From the NCBI RefSeq assembly GCF_001941945.1, contig NZ_CP015585.1:124001-188000 (forward strand): a stretch of DNA of 64,000 nucleotides. Direction: 5' to 3'. The position numbers and the translations under genes are program-made. Below are positions 17,596 to 27,062 of the stretch, one piece after another (the stretch's first letter is position 1; each line of letters starts with the position of its first letter). The notes under the pieces are model-generated. The model ran no database searches, was not told the origin of the DNA, and worked only from the letters and a program-made list of their open reading frames with translations. This stretch comes from Roseomonas gilardii (lineage in GTDB: Bacteria; Pseudomonadota; Alphaproteobacteria; Acetobacterales; Acetobacteraceae).

Positions 17596-19043
17596 GGGTT
17601 GAGCGCGCGCGGCTTTGGGCGCGCCGTTCTTGTCGAGGCCCCAACAGCGCGGATGCGCCCTTCTGGGTCGTGCCCCGTGGCGTGGTGTAGGAGAGTTGCT
17701 CCTGGGCGGGCTGGTCCGCCTCGTCAGGATGCCAGAGCTGGCAGGCTGACCGGGGCAGTATCGCTGATGGCGCCGATGGTCTCCAGGGTCATGTAGCGTG
17801 CGCGCTGGGTGGCCCATTCGTCGGACTGCTCGAGCAGGATCGCCCCGACCAGCCTGACGGCGGCAGCCTCGTTTGGGAATATGCCGACGACGTCGGTGCG
17901 GCGCTTGATCTCGCCGTTGAGCCGCTCGATCGGGTTGGTGCTGTGCAACTTGGCCCGATGAGCGGCGGGGAAGTGCATGTAGGCGAGGACGTCCTCCTCG
18001 GCGGCGTCCATCAGGGCGGCGAGCTTGGGCACCTTGGGGCGGAGTTGGTCGGCCACTGTGCGCCATTGGGCGTGGGCGGCCACGGCGTCCTCCTGGGCAT
18101 AAGCGGTGCCGATCCAGGCGGAGACGATGCGGCGCTGGGTCTTCCCGGCATGGGCCAAGGCGGTACGGCCGAAATGCACGCGGCACCGCTGCCAGGTGGC
18201 TCGGAGCACCTTGGTCACCGCGGCCTTGAGCCCCTCATGCGCATCGGAGATGACGAGCTTGACCCCACGCAGGCCGCGACGGGCCAGGCTGCGGAGGAAA
18301 TCCAGCCAGAAGGGCTCGGCCTCAGAGCTGCCGACCGCCATGCCGAGGACCTCGCGCCGGCCGTTGCCGTTGACGCCGACCGCGATGGTGACGGCGACGG
18401 GGACGATCCGCCCGGCCTCGCGGACTTTCACGTAGGTCGCGTCGAGCCACAGGTAGGGCCAGTCGCCCTCGATGGGGCGGGAGAGGAAGTCGCCGACCCG
18501 CTCGTCGATCTCCGCACAGAGCCGCGAGACCTGGCTCTTGGAAACGCCCTCCAGGCCCATGGCGCGGACCAGGTCATCGACCGAGCGGGTCGAGATGCCT
18601 TGGACGTAGGCCTCCTGGATCACCGCCGTCAGCGCTTTCTCGGCCGTGCGCCTGGGCTCCAGGAAGGCTGGGAAGTAGGAGCCACGCCGGAGACGGGGGA
18701 TCCGTAGCTCGACGGTCCCCGCCCGAGTCTGCCAGTCGCGCTCGCGGTAGCCATTGCGCTGCACCAGCCGGTTGGAGCTGCGCTCGCCATGCGCAGCGCC
18801 GGTCAGCTCGCCCACCTCCAGCTCCATCAGCCGCTCGGCGGCGTACCCGATCATCTCGCGCAGGAAGGTGGCGTCGGCGGACTTCTCCAAAAGGCCTCGA
18901 AGGGCCATCGTCTCGTCGGTCATCGTGGCTGGTCCATGGTCCAGGGGTTGTCGGTCTCAGCAACCCAACCCTAGCCAGGACCATCACGATGGCCGCCACC
19001 ATTACGGTGACGGCCTCATACACCACCTCAGGGGGCACAACCC
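17596..19043 (-). mobile_element. IS256-family insertion sequence (ends approximate)
   Basis: It encloses an IS256-type transposase. The suggested ends are GGGTTGAGCGCGCGC at 17596 and the complement of the right end, GGGTTGTGCCCCCTG at 19043, which match only partly. No target duplication was found, so the limits may be wrong by tens of bases. Between 19044 and 19297 I see only the leader of the next gene. Confidence 0.55.
17724..18923 (-). CDS. IS256-family (Mutator-type) transposase
   Basis: 399 residues, normal for the family. Features are [18 protein letters not shown] near the start, [24 protein letters not shown], the first catalytic Asp in [12 protein letters not shown], the second in [14 protein letters not shown], and the C-terminal [23 protein letters not shown] with the catalytic Glu. 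It appears complete. Confidence 0.96.
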   Translation of the reverse strand: MTDETMALRGLLEKSADATFLREMIGYAAERLMELEVGELTGAAHGERSSNRLVQRNGYRERDWQTRAGTVELRIPRLRRGSYFPAFLEPRRTAEKALTAVIQEAYVQGISTRSVDDLVRAMGLEGVSKSQVSRLCAEIDERVGDFLSRPIEGDWPYLWLDATYVKVREAGRIVPVAVTIAVGVNGNGRREVLGMAVGSSEAEPFWLDFLRSLARRGLRGVKLVISDAHEGLKAAVTKVLRATWQRCRVHFGRTALAHAGKTQRRIVSAWIGTAYAQEDAVAAHAQWRTVADQLRPKVPKLAALMDAAEEDVLAYMHFPAAHRAKLHSTNPIERLNGEIKRRTDVVGIFPNEAAAVRLVGAILLEQSDEWATQRARYMTLETIGAISDTAPVSLPALAS

Positions 19044-19297
19044 CCTTCGTGAGCACAAGTTCTGAATTGCTTCCCGCTTCGCGGCGCATGGCCCTCTCAG
19101 ACCGCGGCGGGGGCCATATATCTCGTGCCTTGTTTCCACCGTCCGCTGCGCGCCTGCCGGTGGATCGCGTGGGCTGAAGCAATTGTTCAAGGTTGCCGAG
19201 TAGCCGGAAAGTGGCATGTTTTAACCCTTAGCCATTCATTACCGGCGATTTCAGGAGTGCGATAGCGCTCGCTCCGTGTAGGACCAAAGGAGAGCGC

Positions 19298-21547
19298 ATG
19301 CCTAAGTTGATGGCCAGGAAGGCCAAGCTCCTCACCGTGACCGCCACTGCTCTGCTCGTGGGTGGCATCGGTGGGCTGACCTGGTTCGGCTTCGATAATG
19401 CTCGCGAGACACAGCTCTGGGTCCGCCATACCTATGAGGTCATCACGGCGGCTGACCAGCTCGGAATAGCAGTGCGCGATGCCGAGATCGGCCAGCGCGG
19501 TTACCTGCTGACCGACCGCGACGACTATCTCGGCTCCCACCGGGATGCACTCGGCCGTATCACCCGGCTTCAGGAGGAGCTTCGCCGCCTGACCTCCGAC
19601 AATCCTGTCCAGCAGGACCAGCTTCGCGCCCTCGCGCCTCTTCTCCAGCAAAGATTGGACAGCCTGGGGCGTGCCATCCAGGTGCGTCGTGATGAAGGGC
19701 CTGAGGCGGCCCGAGCCATGGTACAGGCCGGCCGCGGGCGGCAACTCACAGCCGCGATCGAGGCCGCCCTCGCAGCGGTCCATGCCGAGGAGGAGCGTCT
19801 CCTCGCGCTGCGAAAGGAGGCGGCCGACCGGAGCCAGGCCCTCACCCGCTGGCTCGCTCTGGGCGGGGCCGCCCTGGCGATCGCGCTGCTTGCCCTGTCC
19901 GCCCGCTTCCTCGCTCGGGCAGAGGCGCAACTGACCCGGTCCGAGGCCACGCAGCACGCTTTAGCGGACCAACTGCGCACCGCGCTCGAGAGCATCAGCC
20001 AGGGGATTGCCGCCTTTGACGCCGAGGGCCGACTCGTGCGCTGGAACGAGTGCTTCGTGGCCCTGCTCGGCCTGTCCCGTTCCATGATGCGCGAGGGCAC
20101 CGCCTATGAGGCCATTGCCGAGCAGGTCGGTGCGGCCACAAGCGGCCCCATGCTGGAGACATGGGATCAAATCCGCCATGGGCGCGGGGGACGGTCCTCC
20201 GACGAGCCGGTGGTTTATGAACGGACGCGCGCGACCGACGGCCGCAGCTTCGAGCTACGCCGCACGGCCATGCCGGGTGGGGGCTTCGTGCTGACCGTGA
20301 CGGACATCACGGAGCGGGTCCGCGCTGAGGCGGCGGCGCGGAGCGCCCAGCGCCTCCAGGCCATGGGTCAACTCACCGGCGGCATTGCCCATGACTTCAA
20401 CAACCTGCTCACGGTGGTCCTGGGCAACCTGGAACTCGCCAAACCGAAACTCGAGGAGGGCAGCCCGGTCCTGACACGCATCGATCGGGCGATCTGGGGC
20501 GCCAGACGTGGGGCTGCCTTGACCCAGCAACTCCTGGCTTTTGCCCGCAAGCAGCCGCTCGCGCCGGCGCCGATCAATCTCTCCGCCATGCTGCCGGATA
20601 TGGCGGAACTCCTCCGCAGGACACTCGGGCCGCAGATCGAGGTTCGGGTGGTGGATGCGGCCGGGCTGTGGCCTGCGATGGCGGACGCAGTGCAGGTCGA
20701 GAGCGCCTTGCTCAACCTGGCCCTCAATGCCCGGGACGCGATGCCCGAGGGTGGGCGACTTACCATCGAACTGGCGAACAAGGTGCTGGACGAAGGCTAT
20801 GCGCGCCAGCACGCTGAGGTCACGCCGGGCGACTATGTGATGCTGGGTGTCTCGGATACCGGCACCGGAATGCCTCCGGAGGTGCTGGCCCGCGCGTTCG
20901 AGCCCTTCTTCACGACGAAGGAGGTCGGCAAGGGCACGGGGCTCGGCCTCGCCATGGTGTTTGGCTTCGCCAAGCAGTCGGGCGGGCATGTGAAGGTTTA
21001 TTCCGAACCGGGAGAGGGCACGACGGTACGGCTCTACCTGCCGCGCGCTGTCGGGGTGAAGCTCGCCGGAGCGCAGCGCCCCGGAACCCCGGTGGAGCTG
21101 CCACGCGGCTCGGGCACGGTGCTGATCCTGGAGGACGAGCCTGCGGTGCGGGAAGTGGCCACCGCCATCCTGCGCGATCTCGGATACCGGGTGCTGGAGG
21201 CCAGCGATGGGGCCGAGGCCCTGCGGGTATTCGAGCAGAATGGAGCCAAAGTCGATCTGCTCCTGTCCGATGTGGTCCTGCCCGGCGGTATGAAGGGCCA
21301 TGAAGTGGCCCACAAGCTCAAGGAGGTTCGCCCGGGACTGCCGGTGCTGTTCATGTCCGGCTACACGGAGAATGCCATTGTGCATCATGGCCGCCTGGAC
21401 GATGGGGTGCACTTCATCGCCAAGCCGTTTGCGCGAGAGCAACTCGCGCGCAAGGTGACCCAGGTGCTGGACGCCCCTGCCAACCAACGGCGCTCGGAAG
21501 GGGGCCAAGTCGTGTCCCTCAACCCTCGCCAGCCCGGAAGTCGCTGA
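19298..21547 (+). CDS. Hybrid sensor histidine kinase (CHASE3-PAS-kinase-receiver)
   Basis: 749 residues. An N-terminal membrane segment (about 10-32) and a CHASE3-like sensory region with the GQRGYLLTDRDDYL motif precede a second membrane helix (WLALGGAALAIALLALSARFL, about 188-208). A PAS region, a HisKA dimerisation helix with the phospho-acceptor His365 in GGIAHDFNN, a HATPase domain (NLALNARDAMPEGG; GTGLGLAMVFGFAKQSGGH) and a C-terminal receiver with Asp658 in LLLSDVVLPGG follow. AAGGAG lies 7 bases before the ATG. The signal and output partner are unknown; no response regulator is adjacent. Confidence 0.92.
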   Translation: MPKLMARKAKLLTVTATALLVGGIGGLTWFGFDNARETQLWVRHTYEVITAADQLGIAVRDAEIGQRGYLLTDRDDYLGSHRDALGRITRLQEELRRLTSDNPVQQDQLRALAPLLQQRLDSLGRAIQVRRDEGPEAARAMVQAGRGRQLTAAIEAALAAVHAEEERLLALRKEAADRSQALTRWLALGGAALAIALLALSARFLARAEAQLTRSEATQHALADQLRTALESISQGIAAFDAEGRLVRWNECFVALLGLSRSMMREGTAYEAIAEQVGAATSGPMLETWDQIRHGRGGRSSDEPVVYERTRATDGRSFELRRTAMPGGGFVLTVTDITERVRAEAAARSAQRLQAMGQLTGGIAHDFNNLLTVVLGNLELAKPKLEEGSPVLTRIDRAIWGARRGAALTQQLLAFARKQPLAPAPINLSAMLPDMAELLRRTLGPQIEVRVVDAAGLWPAMADAVQVESALLNLALNARDAMPEGGRLTIELANKVLDEGYARQHAEVTPGDYVMLGVSDTGTGMPPEVLARAFEPFFTTKEVGKGTGLGLAMVFGFAKQSGGHVKVYSEPGEGTTVRLYLPRAVGVKLAGAQRPGTPVELPRGSGTVLILEDEPAVREVATAILRDLGYRVLEASDGAEALRVFEQNGAKVDLLLSDVVLPGGMKGHEVAHKLKEVRPGLPVLFMSGYTENAIVHHGRLDDGVHFIAKPFAREQLARKVTQVLDAPANQRRSEGGQVVSLNPRQPGSR

Positions 21548-21549
21548 GG

Positions 21550-21759
21550 GTGCCACGGCCGACCGTCACCAATATCGTCCTCGGTGTGCGCAACGAGGAA
21601 CAGCTGACGCAGAATCTGGGCGCGGTCCGCTGGAACCTCTCCGCCGAGCAGGTCGCCTAACTGGAAAAGGCCAGCTTCCGCCAGCCGGCCTATCCCTATT
21701 GGCACCAGACCGGCTTCTACGAGCGCGACCCGAAGCCCGCCGCCTGGACCGCCGGCTGA
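21550..21759 (+). pseudogene. Aldo/keto reductase C-terminal fragment
   Basis: Right after the kinase, a frame reads PRPTVTNIVLGVRNEEQLTQNLGAV, then an in-frame TAA (21658-21660), then FRQPAYPYWHQTGFYERDPKP. This is the C-terminus of an aldo/keto reductase, with the NADPH-binding VRNEEQLTQNL helix. The rest is absent, and an internal stop confirms decay. Confidence 0.75.
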
Positions 21760-21817
21760 CCTCCGTCTCATCGGCCGGTCTGCCCTGCGCTTGGGGGGGA
21801 ACACCTGAGTAGCGTAC

Positions 21818-21833
21818 TGTGGGGACTACTGAG
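21818..21833 (+). repeat. Iteron-like repeat 1
   Basis: TGTGGGGACTACTGAG, one of four copies of a TGTGGGGANTACTGAG motif around the RepA gene. This copy lies beyond the 3' end of repA. Confidence 0.6.
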
Positions 21834-21962
21834 ATCGTTGGACCGGCCACGCTGGCCTTGAGGCGCTGATGCCTGAAATGGGATGCATCGAACTGCGGAC
21901 CTATCAAACCATGAAAGGTACGCACAGGACCTCGGCAATCCCCACAGCTGGGTCGTCTGAGG

Positions 21963-22925
21963 TCAGGCCTTGAGCTTGGCAACCGGCGGTGGGCTCGGAT
22001 GCAGCATGATGTGGCTATCCTCGACGTCCACGCGTGCTTCGGGATACGCAGCGACCGCCTCCGCGAGGGACTCAAGGAAGTAGGGTTTCCAGGCCCACAA
22101 ATGGCGATAGCCCGCGCCAAACTGCTGGTAGAGGTCTTTCCAGCCAATCGGTGTCCGCTTCTCCAAATGATGCAGCCGGAACGCGAGCCAGACGTAGACA
22201 TCGAGAGCAGTTGAACTGTTCTTGAGCTGCCGAATGGCTCCGTCATGAAGTGGTACTGGATGTCGGCGAAGTTGGTCGAAGAAGTCACTGTCGAGAAATA
22301 CTTTATCCTCAAAGAGGTTCTCTTGCCGGTCGTCACTGCGGCTCGTATCGTGGAAGAATAGTCCCGATTTGATAATTCGCTCGTTCGTCATCATCGTTGG
22401 AGAACTGGGGCGTTGACCTGAGCGACCTTCCAACTTCCAGCTGAATCGCATGCTGCAGGCGGCGATGCGCCTCGCCTGCTCCCGGAGAGCCCTGGCTGTT
22501 TCCCCTCCAACGGAAAGCCCCATCCGTCCCATCCATTCGCGCATGGAACGGCCGAGACTGACTTCACGGTTGCTTGTGAGTACGGCTTGCGTCTGCAGGT
22601 AGATCAGGATCAGACGAGCGCGGGCTCCGTGCGGTACCCCGGCCATTTTGGATGGGCCGTCCCCGAGTTTGATCCGGCCAGGTTCAATGATTAGCGTGAG
22701 GGGCCCGACGGTGCGTTCCCACGCTTGGTCGTCGGCCAGCTTACGATGAGGAAGAGACGTAAGGCACAACCCTGAGTAGCTGTAGCCTTTACGCCCGCTA
22801 TCATCTCCCAGGACCTCGCTGGCGATATTCACCAGCGACCGATGGTCCGGGTCGACAAGTTCTTTGGCAGCATCGCGGCCGTGGACAAGTACGAGTTGGC
22901 GTACCCCTTTCGCCGCATCGGCCAT
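21963..22925 (-). CDS. repA: RepA-type plasmid replication initiator
   Basis: A protein of the plasmid RepA family (RepA_C type). The core segment AGVPHGARARLILIYLQTQAV is followed by LGRSMREWMGRMGLSVGGETARALREQARRIAAC, a winged-helix DNA-binding region. The C-terminal half has LDVYVWLAFRLHHLEKRTPIGWKDLYQQFG. I chose ATG 22925 (320 residues) with GTGGAG just upstream; the frame is open further to a TTG at 23012 (349 residues), which would overlap an iteron-like repeat. It should bind repeats near its gene and start plasmid replication. No parAB genes are visible here. Confidence 0.85.
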   Translation of the reverse strand: MADAAKGVRQLVLVHGRDAAKELVDPDHRSLVNIASEVLGDDSGRKGYSYSGLCLTSLPHRKLADDQAWERTVGPLTLIIEPGRIKLGDGPSKMAGVPHGARARLILIYLQTQAVLTSNREVSLGRSMREWMGRMGLSVGGETARALREQARRIAACSMRFSWKLEGRSGQRPSSPTMMTNERIIKSGLFFHDTSRSDDRQENLFEDKVFLDSDFFDQLRRHPVPLHDGAIRQLKNSSTALDVYVWLAFRLHHLEKRTPIGWKDLYQQFGAGYRHLWAWKPYFLESLAEAVAAYPEARVDVEDSHIMLHPSPPPVAKLKA

Positions 22926-22987
22926 CACACGCTCCACGTTCAACTCATCATGGATCGGTTTTGCCGGGTCGCGTCGGGAGCCGTCAA

Positions 22988-23254
22988 TGTGGGGATTACT
23001 GAGGGTCGTCAATGGGAAGAACTAGTTGCTTCTAATTGTAGTGCTTGGCAGTTCCCACGGGATAACAGCTGATCTCTCGGCATTCCCCACGCGGACCTCA
23101 GTACTCCCCACGGGGTAACGCCAGGGCTGGTGGATAACTTTCAGGGCTGACCAGCTTCTTGGACGGGCGACTCGCCGCCGAGTCGCTGTTTGCTCAACGC
23201 GGTATCACCCCGTGCTCTTCTCCGGCGTCTGCTCCCTGTGGGGAATACTGAGGT
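22988..23254. repeat. Iteron cluster, candidate replication origin
   Basis: Three copies of the motif lie upstream of repA: TGTGGGGATTACTGAGG (22988-23004, plus), GTGGGGAGTACTGAGG (complement of 23096-23111, minus) and TGTGGGGAATACTGAGG (23237-23253, plus). A partial copy (complement of ATTCCCCACG) lies at 23082-23091. The spacing is irregular and one copy is inverted. This resembles the iteron region of a RepA-controlled origin. The gap from 23112 to 23458 holds no gene that I can support. Confidence 0.65.
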
Positions 23255-23458
23255 GCCACAGCTGCTGGCCGCCAGTCTGCTTGGCATCGCGATCTTCTGG
23301 GAGGTGCTTGGGCCGGCCGGCGGCTTCCACTCTGCCGCACCGACAGACCAGAGCGGGCATCGTCGTCCAGAAGCTGCAGGGGTCGACGGATCAGAGCGGG
23401 GCACCCGGAGAGCAGCGGAGCCCGTAATAGCCGGGCCGCATGCCCATCTCGCCGATCT

Positions 23459-26044
23459 TCACTGCCTGGCCAAGGCTGCCTGGACCCTCCGGGCGAGGGT
23501 GTCGAGATCGAAGGGCTTGTCGATCACCTCGCTCCCCGGGGGCAGGTCGGTGCCCGCATAGCCGGTGATGAACAGCAAAGGTATTCCGGGCCGCCGCTCG
23601 CGCACCGCCTCGGCGACCTGCCGCCCATTCATCCCGTTCGGCAGCCCCACATCCGTGACCAGCATGTCGATATGCGCGCCGCCGTCCAGAAGGTGCAGCG
23701 CCGCGGGGCCGTCGGCCGCTTCCAACACGCGATACCCAAGTTCGCGCAGCCGCTCGGCCGCTGCGTCCCGCGCGATGTCCTCGTCATCGACCAGCAGCAC
23801 GGCCTTGCCCGGCTGAGCTCTGTCGGGCGCCGGAGCGGCACTCGGCCTTTCGGCCACGTCCACCTGCGCGTGCTGCGGCACGTACAGACGCACGGTGGTA
23901 CCCTTTCCGGGGGCGCTCTCCAGCCGAACCAGCCCTCCTGATTGTTGCACGAAGCCGTAGACCTGGCTCAGTCCCAGTCCTGTCCCTTGGCCGACCGGCT
24001 TGGTGGTGAAGAACGGCTCGAAGACCCGGTCCAGCACGTCGGCCGACATGCCCACGCCAGTGTCGGCGACAGAGATCGCCACGTAATCCCCCGGCGCGGC
24101 GCCCTCCTGTCCGACGAGGTCCGCCGCCGTCAGGCGGATATCGTCCGTAGCAATCGATAGCTGCCCGCCTTCCGGCATCGCGTCGCGGGCATTGATGCAG
24201 AGGTTCAGCAGCGCGCTTTCCAGCTCGCTCGGGTCGCACAGCACCCGCGCCCGGCCGTCGCGCAGCAGCAGTTCCAGGCGGACCGCCGGTCCGACTGTCC
24301 GGCGGATCAGATCCGCCATTCCCGCTACGAGCGCGTCCGGGTCCACTGGCCTTGGCTCCAGCCGCTGCCGCCGCGCGAAGGCCAGCAACCGCCGGGTCAG
24401 CCCGGCCGCCCGCTCGACTGACTGGCGCGCGGGTTCGAGGTAGCGCAGCACGTCCGCAATGCGGCCCTCCGCGGCCCTCCGCCGCGCCATATCCAGGCTG
24501 CCCACGATGCCCTGGAGCATATTGTTGAAGTCATGCGCGATGCCGCCCGTGAGCTGGCCCACCGCCTCCATCTTCTGCATCTGCCGCAGGGCCGCCTCGG
24601 CGCGCTCACGTTGCGCCATCTCCGCTTGCAGGCTGTCGAGGGCGTGCCGCAGATCGGCGGTGCGCTCGGCGACCTGTGCCTCAAGCTCCTCGCGGCCGTG
24701 AGCCAGCACCTCGCGGGCGTGCACCTGGTCGTCGATGTCGGTCGAGGTGCCGAACCACTCGAGGATGCGGCCTTGCGCGTCCCGCATCGGCGTGGCTCGG
24801 CTCTGAAACCAGCGCCAGGTCCGGTCCGCGGCGCGGTATGTGCGGTGCTCGACGGAGAAGCGGCCACGTGCCTCTGCCTCGGCCCAGGCTGCCATCGTTG
24901 CCGCGCGGTCGTCGGGGTGGATCGCGTCGAGCCAGCCCAGGCCGAGGCTCGCCTCCTCTGAGAGGCCGCTGTAATCGACCCATTGGGGGCTTCCCCAGAT
25001 CCGCTCGCCCGAGCTGCGCGAGCGGAACACGAGCTGCGGGATGCCCTCCACGAGGGAGCGTAGCCTGGCCTCGCTCTCGCGTAGCGCCTGCTCGGTCGCC
25101 TTTCGGTCGGTGACGTCGAGGACGAGCTCGACCGCGACGCCCTCCTCCAGCATCCTGCCGGCAAATAACCCCCACCAGCGCGAGCCGTCCTTGCGGATAT
25201 ACTCCTTCTCGAAGGGGGTGCCCTGGCCGGTGGCCTTCAGCTCCTCCAGGACATGCAGGGTCTGCGCCATCCATTCCGGCGGGGTGAGTTCGTCCCAGCG
25301 CAGCCGACCCGCTTCCAGATCCCCGCGGGTGAAGCCGGACATGCGCAGGAAAGCCTCATTGGCGTCCGTGATCTGACCCCCGGAGTTGAGAAAGATCACC
25401 CCCACCGTCTCGATCCCGACGATGCGGCGGAACCGCTCCTCGCTCCTGCGCAGGCGCGCCTCGCGGTCGCGCAGGTCCCCGGTTACGCGTAGGCGATCCA
25501 CCGCCGCCGCGAGAAGATTGGCATAGGTGCGGAGGAAGGCGGTGTCGTCCTCTGTGAACTCGCGCGGCTTGCGGCTGTCGATCTGCAGGATGCCGTACGG
25601 AGGCTTGTCCTCGGCGCCGATGATGGGGACGTTGGCCACTGCCTTGACGCCGTTTTCGACCAGGAAGGGCGGATAGGTGAACCGCGTCTCCTGCGCGATG
25701 TCAGCGGAGATCATCGGCCGGCCCGTCTTCAGGGCATAACCCTCCGACGTGTCCTCCGACGCCTTGATGGTCACCTCGCCGACCACCCCGGGCTTCCAGC
25801 CCACGCCCGCGCGGACGAACAGGGTCTCGCCGTCCTCCTGGAGCTCCATCACCTTGGAAAGATCGGTGCCGAGGGCCTCCCCCACCAGGCGGCAGGCCTC
25901 GGTCAGGATCTCGTCCAAGTCGTCGGACTTCAGCGCAAGCTCCCCGAACCGGGCCAGAGCCGTCTGCTGGCGAAGCAGCTCCCGACTGACGCTTTCGTCC
26001 CTTTCGCGCAAAACGCTTCCCCATATCCTGCGGTCCGGCGCCAT
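23459..26044 (-). CDS. Hybrid sensor histidine kinase (GAF-PAS-PAS-kinase-receiver)
   Basis: 861 residues without a membrane segment, so probably cytoplasmic. A GAF domain (about 25-185, with VANVPIIGAEDKPPYGILQIDS), two PAS/PAC units (about 205-320 and 325-445), and a coiled coil come first. HisKA follows with His504 in GGIAHDFNN, then HATPase (NLCINARDAMPEGG; GTGLGLSQVYGFVQQSGG) and a receiver with Asp798 in LVTDVGLPNG. Its architecture and close sequence resemble the kinase at 19298, and both face the RepA gene. The input signal is unknown. Confidence 0.92.
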   Translation of the reverse strand: MAPDRRIWGSVLRERDESVSRELLRQQTALARFGELALKSDDLDEILTEACRLVGEALGTDLSKVMELQEDGETLFVRAGVGWKPGVVGEVTIKASEDTSEGYALKTGRPMISADIAQETRFTYPPFLVENGVKAVANVPIIGAEDKPPYGILQIDSRKPREFTEDDTAFLRTYANLLAAAVDRLRVTGDLRDREARLRRSEERFRRIVGIETVGVIFLNSGGQITDANEAFLRMSGFTRGDLEAGRLRWDELTPPEWMAQTLHVLEELKATGQGTPFEKEYIRKDGSRWWGLFAGRMLEEGVAVELVLDVTDRKATEQALRESEARLRSLVEGIPQLVFRSRSSGERIWGSPQWVDYSGLSEEASLGLGWLDAIHPDDRAATMAAWAEAEARGRFSVEHRTYRAADRTWRWFQSRATPMRDAQGRILEWFGTSTDIDDQVHAREVLAHGREELEAQVAERTADLRHALDSLQAEMAQRERAEAALRQMQKMEAVGQLTGGIAHDFNNMLQGIVGSLDMARRRAAEGRIADVLRYLEPARQSVERAAGLTRRLLAFARRQRLEPRPVDPDALVAGMADLIRRTVGPAVRLELLLRDGRARVLCDPSELESALLNLCINARDAMPEGGQLSIATDDIRLTAADLVGQEGAAPGDYVAISVADTGVGMSADVLDRVFEPFFTTKPVGQGTGLGLSQVYGFVQQSGGLVRLESAPGKGTTVRLYVPQHAQVDVAERPSAAPAPDRAQPGKAVLLVDDEDIARDAAAERLRELGYRVLEAADGPAALHLLDGGAHIDMLVTDVGLPNGMNGRQVAEAVRERRPGIPLLFITGYAGTDLPPGSEVIDKPFDLDTLARRVQAALARQ

Positions 26045-26199
26045 CAGCGGCTCCGCCGGGCTCCGAGGCCAACTCGGGACGAGCCGTTGCCGGGCGGAAG
26101 TCCGGATGCCAACCCTCCAAAACGCGACCGAGGGGACGCCGTTTCGACGGTGCTTGGGAGGCGCTATGCAAAGAGCATGGTAGAGGCGGAACGGAGCTA

Positions 26200-27059
26200 G
26201 AGGCTGTTATGGACCTGTGGGTAGGTAACGATCAGGCTGTGGGGCATGAGTGCCCGCAAGCCGTACCCCTCTGACGTTTCCGATGATGAATGGGCGCTGG
26301 TTGCGCCCTACCTGACCCTGCTGCCGGAGGACGCCGGACAGCGCGAGCATGCGCTGCGCGAGGTGTTCAACGGCCTGCGCTATGTGATCAAGACCGGGGC
26401 GCCCTGGCGCTGGATGCCCAACGACCTGCCGCCCTGGGCTGCGGTCTATCAGCAGGCGCAGCGCTGGCTGGCGGCTGGTTGCTTCGAGGCTCTGGCCGAG
26501 GATCTGCGCACTGTCCTGCGCCTGGCTGCTGGCCGCAAAGCCCAGCCCAGCGCTGCCATCCTGGATAGCCGGACGCTCCGCTCGACGCCGGAGAGCGGCG
26601 CGCGGGCCGGGTATGACGGCGCCAAGCGGAAGCAGGGTGCCAAGTTGCATCTGGCGGTCGACACGCTGGGCCATCTGCTGGCGTTGCATGTGACCGCCGC
26701 CAATGCGGACGATCGTGGCGAGGTTGGGCGGCTGGCCCAGGCGGTGCAGGCCTCCACCGGGCAGAGCGTCGAACTGGCCTATGTCGACCAGGGCTATACC
26801 GGCGCGCGGGCGGCTGATGCGGCCAGGGCGAACGGCATTGAGCTGGAGGTGGTGAAGCTACCCGAGGCCAAGCGTGGCTTCGTGCTGCTGCCACGGCGCT
26901 GGGTGGTCGAGCGATCCTTTGCCTGGGCAACACGTTTTCGACGACTGGTGAAGGACTATGAGCGCTACGCCAGCACCCTTGCCGATCTCCACCTCGTCGC
27001 CTTCGTCTGCCTCATGCTCAAACAGGCCGCTCTACTCGCGGCAGGTCCATAACAGCCTC
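26200..27059 (+). mobile_element. IS5-family insertion sequence, copy 1
   Basis: An 860-bp element with terminal repeats GAGGCTGTTATGGACCTG. TA flanks both sides, as expected for IS427-group IS5 elements that duplicate a short TA-containing target. It is identical in translation and length to the inverted copy at 61805-62664. The right flank was later used as the target of the adjacent IS701 element. Confidence 0.92.
26246..27052 (+). CDS. IS5-family transposase
   Basis: 268 residues, single frame. The N-terminal DUF4096-like part (YPSDVSDDEWALVAPYL, GLRYVIKTGAPWRWMPNDLPPW) precedes the DDE domain with D in AAILDSRTLRSTPES, D in AYVDQGYTG and E in RRWVVERSFAWATRFRRLVKDYER. It looks intact. 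Confidence 0.95.
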   Translation: MSARKPYPSDVSDDEWALVAPYLTLLPEDAGQREHALREVFNGLRYVIKTGAPWRWMPNDLPPWAAVYQQAQRWLAAGCFEALAEDLRTVLRLAAGRKAQPSAAILDSRTLRSTPESGARAGYDGAKRKQGAKLHLAVDTLGHLLALHVTAANADDRGEVGRLAQAVQASTGQSVELAYVDQGYTGARAADAARANGIELEVVKLPEAKRGFVLLPRRWVVERSFAWATRFRRLVKDYERYASTLADLHLVAFVCLMLKQAALLAAGP

Positions 27060-27062
27060 TAG

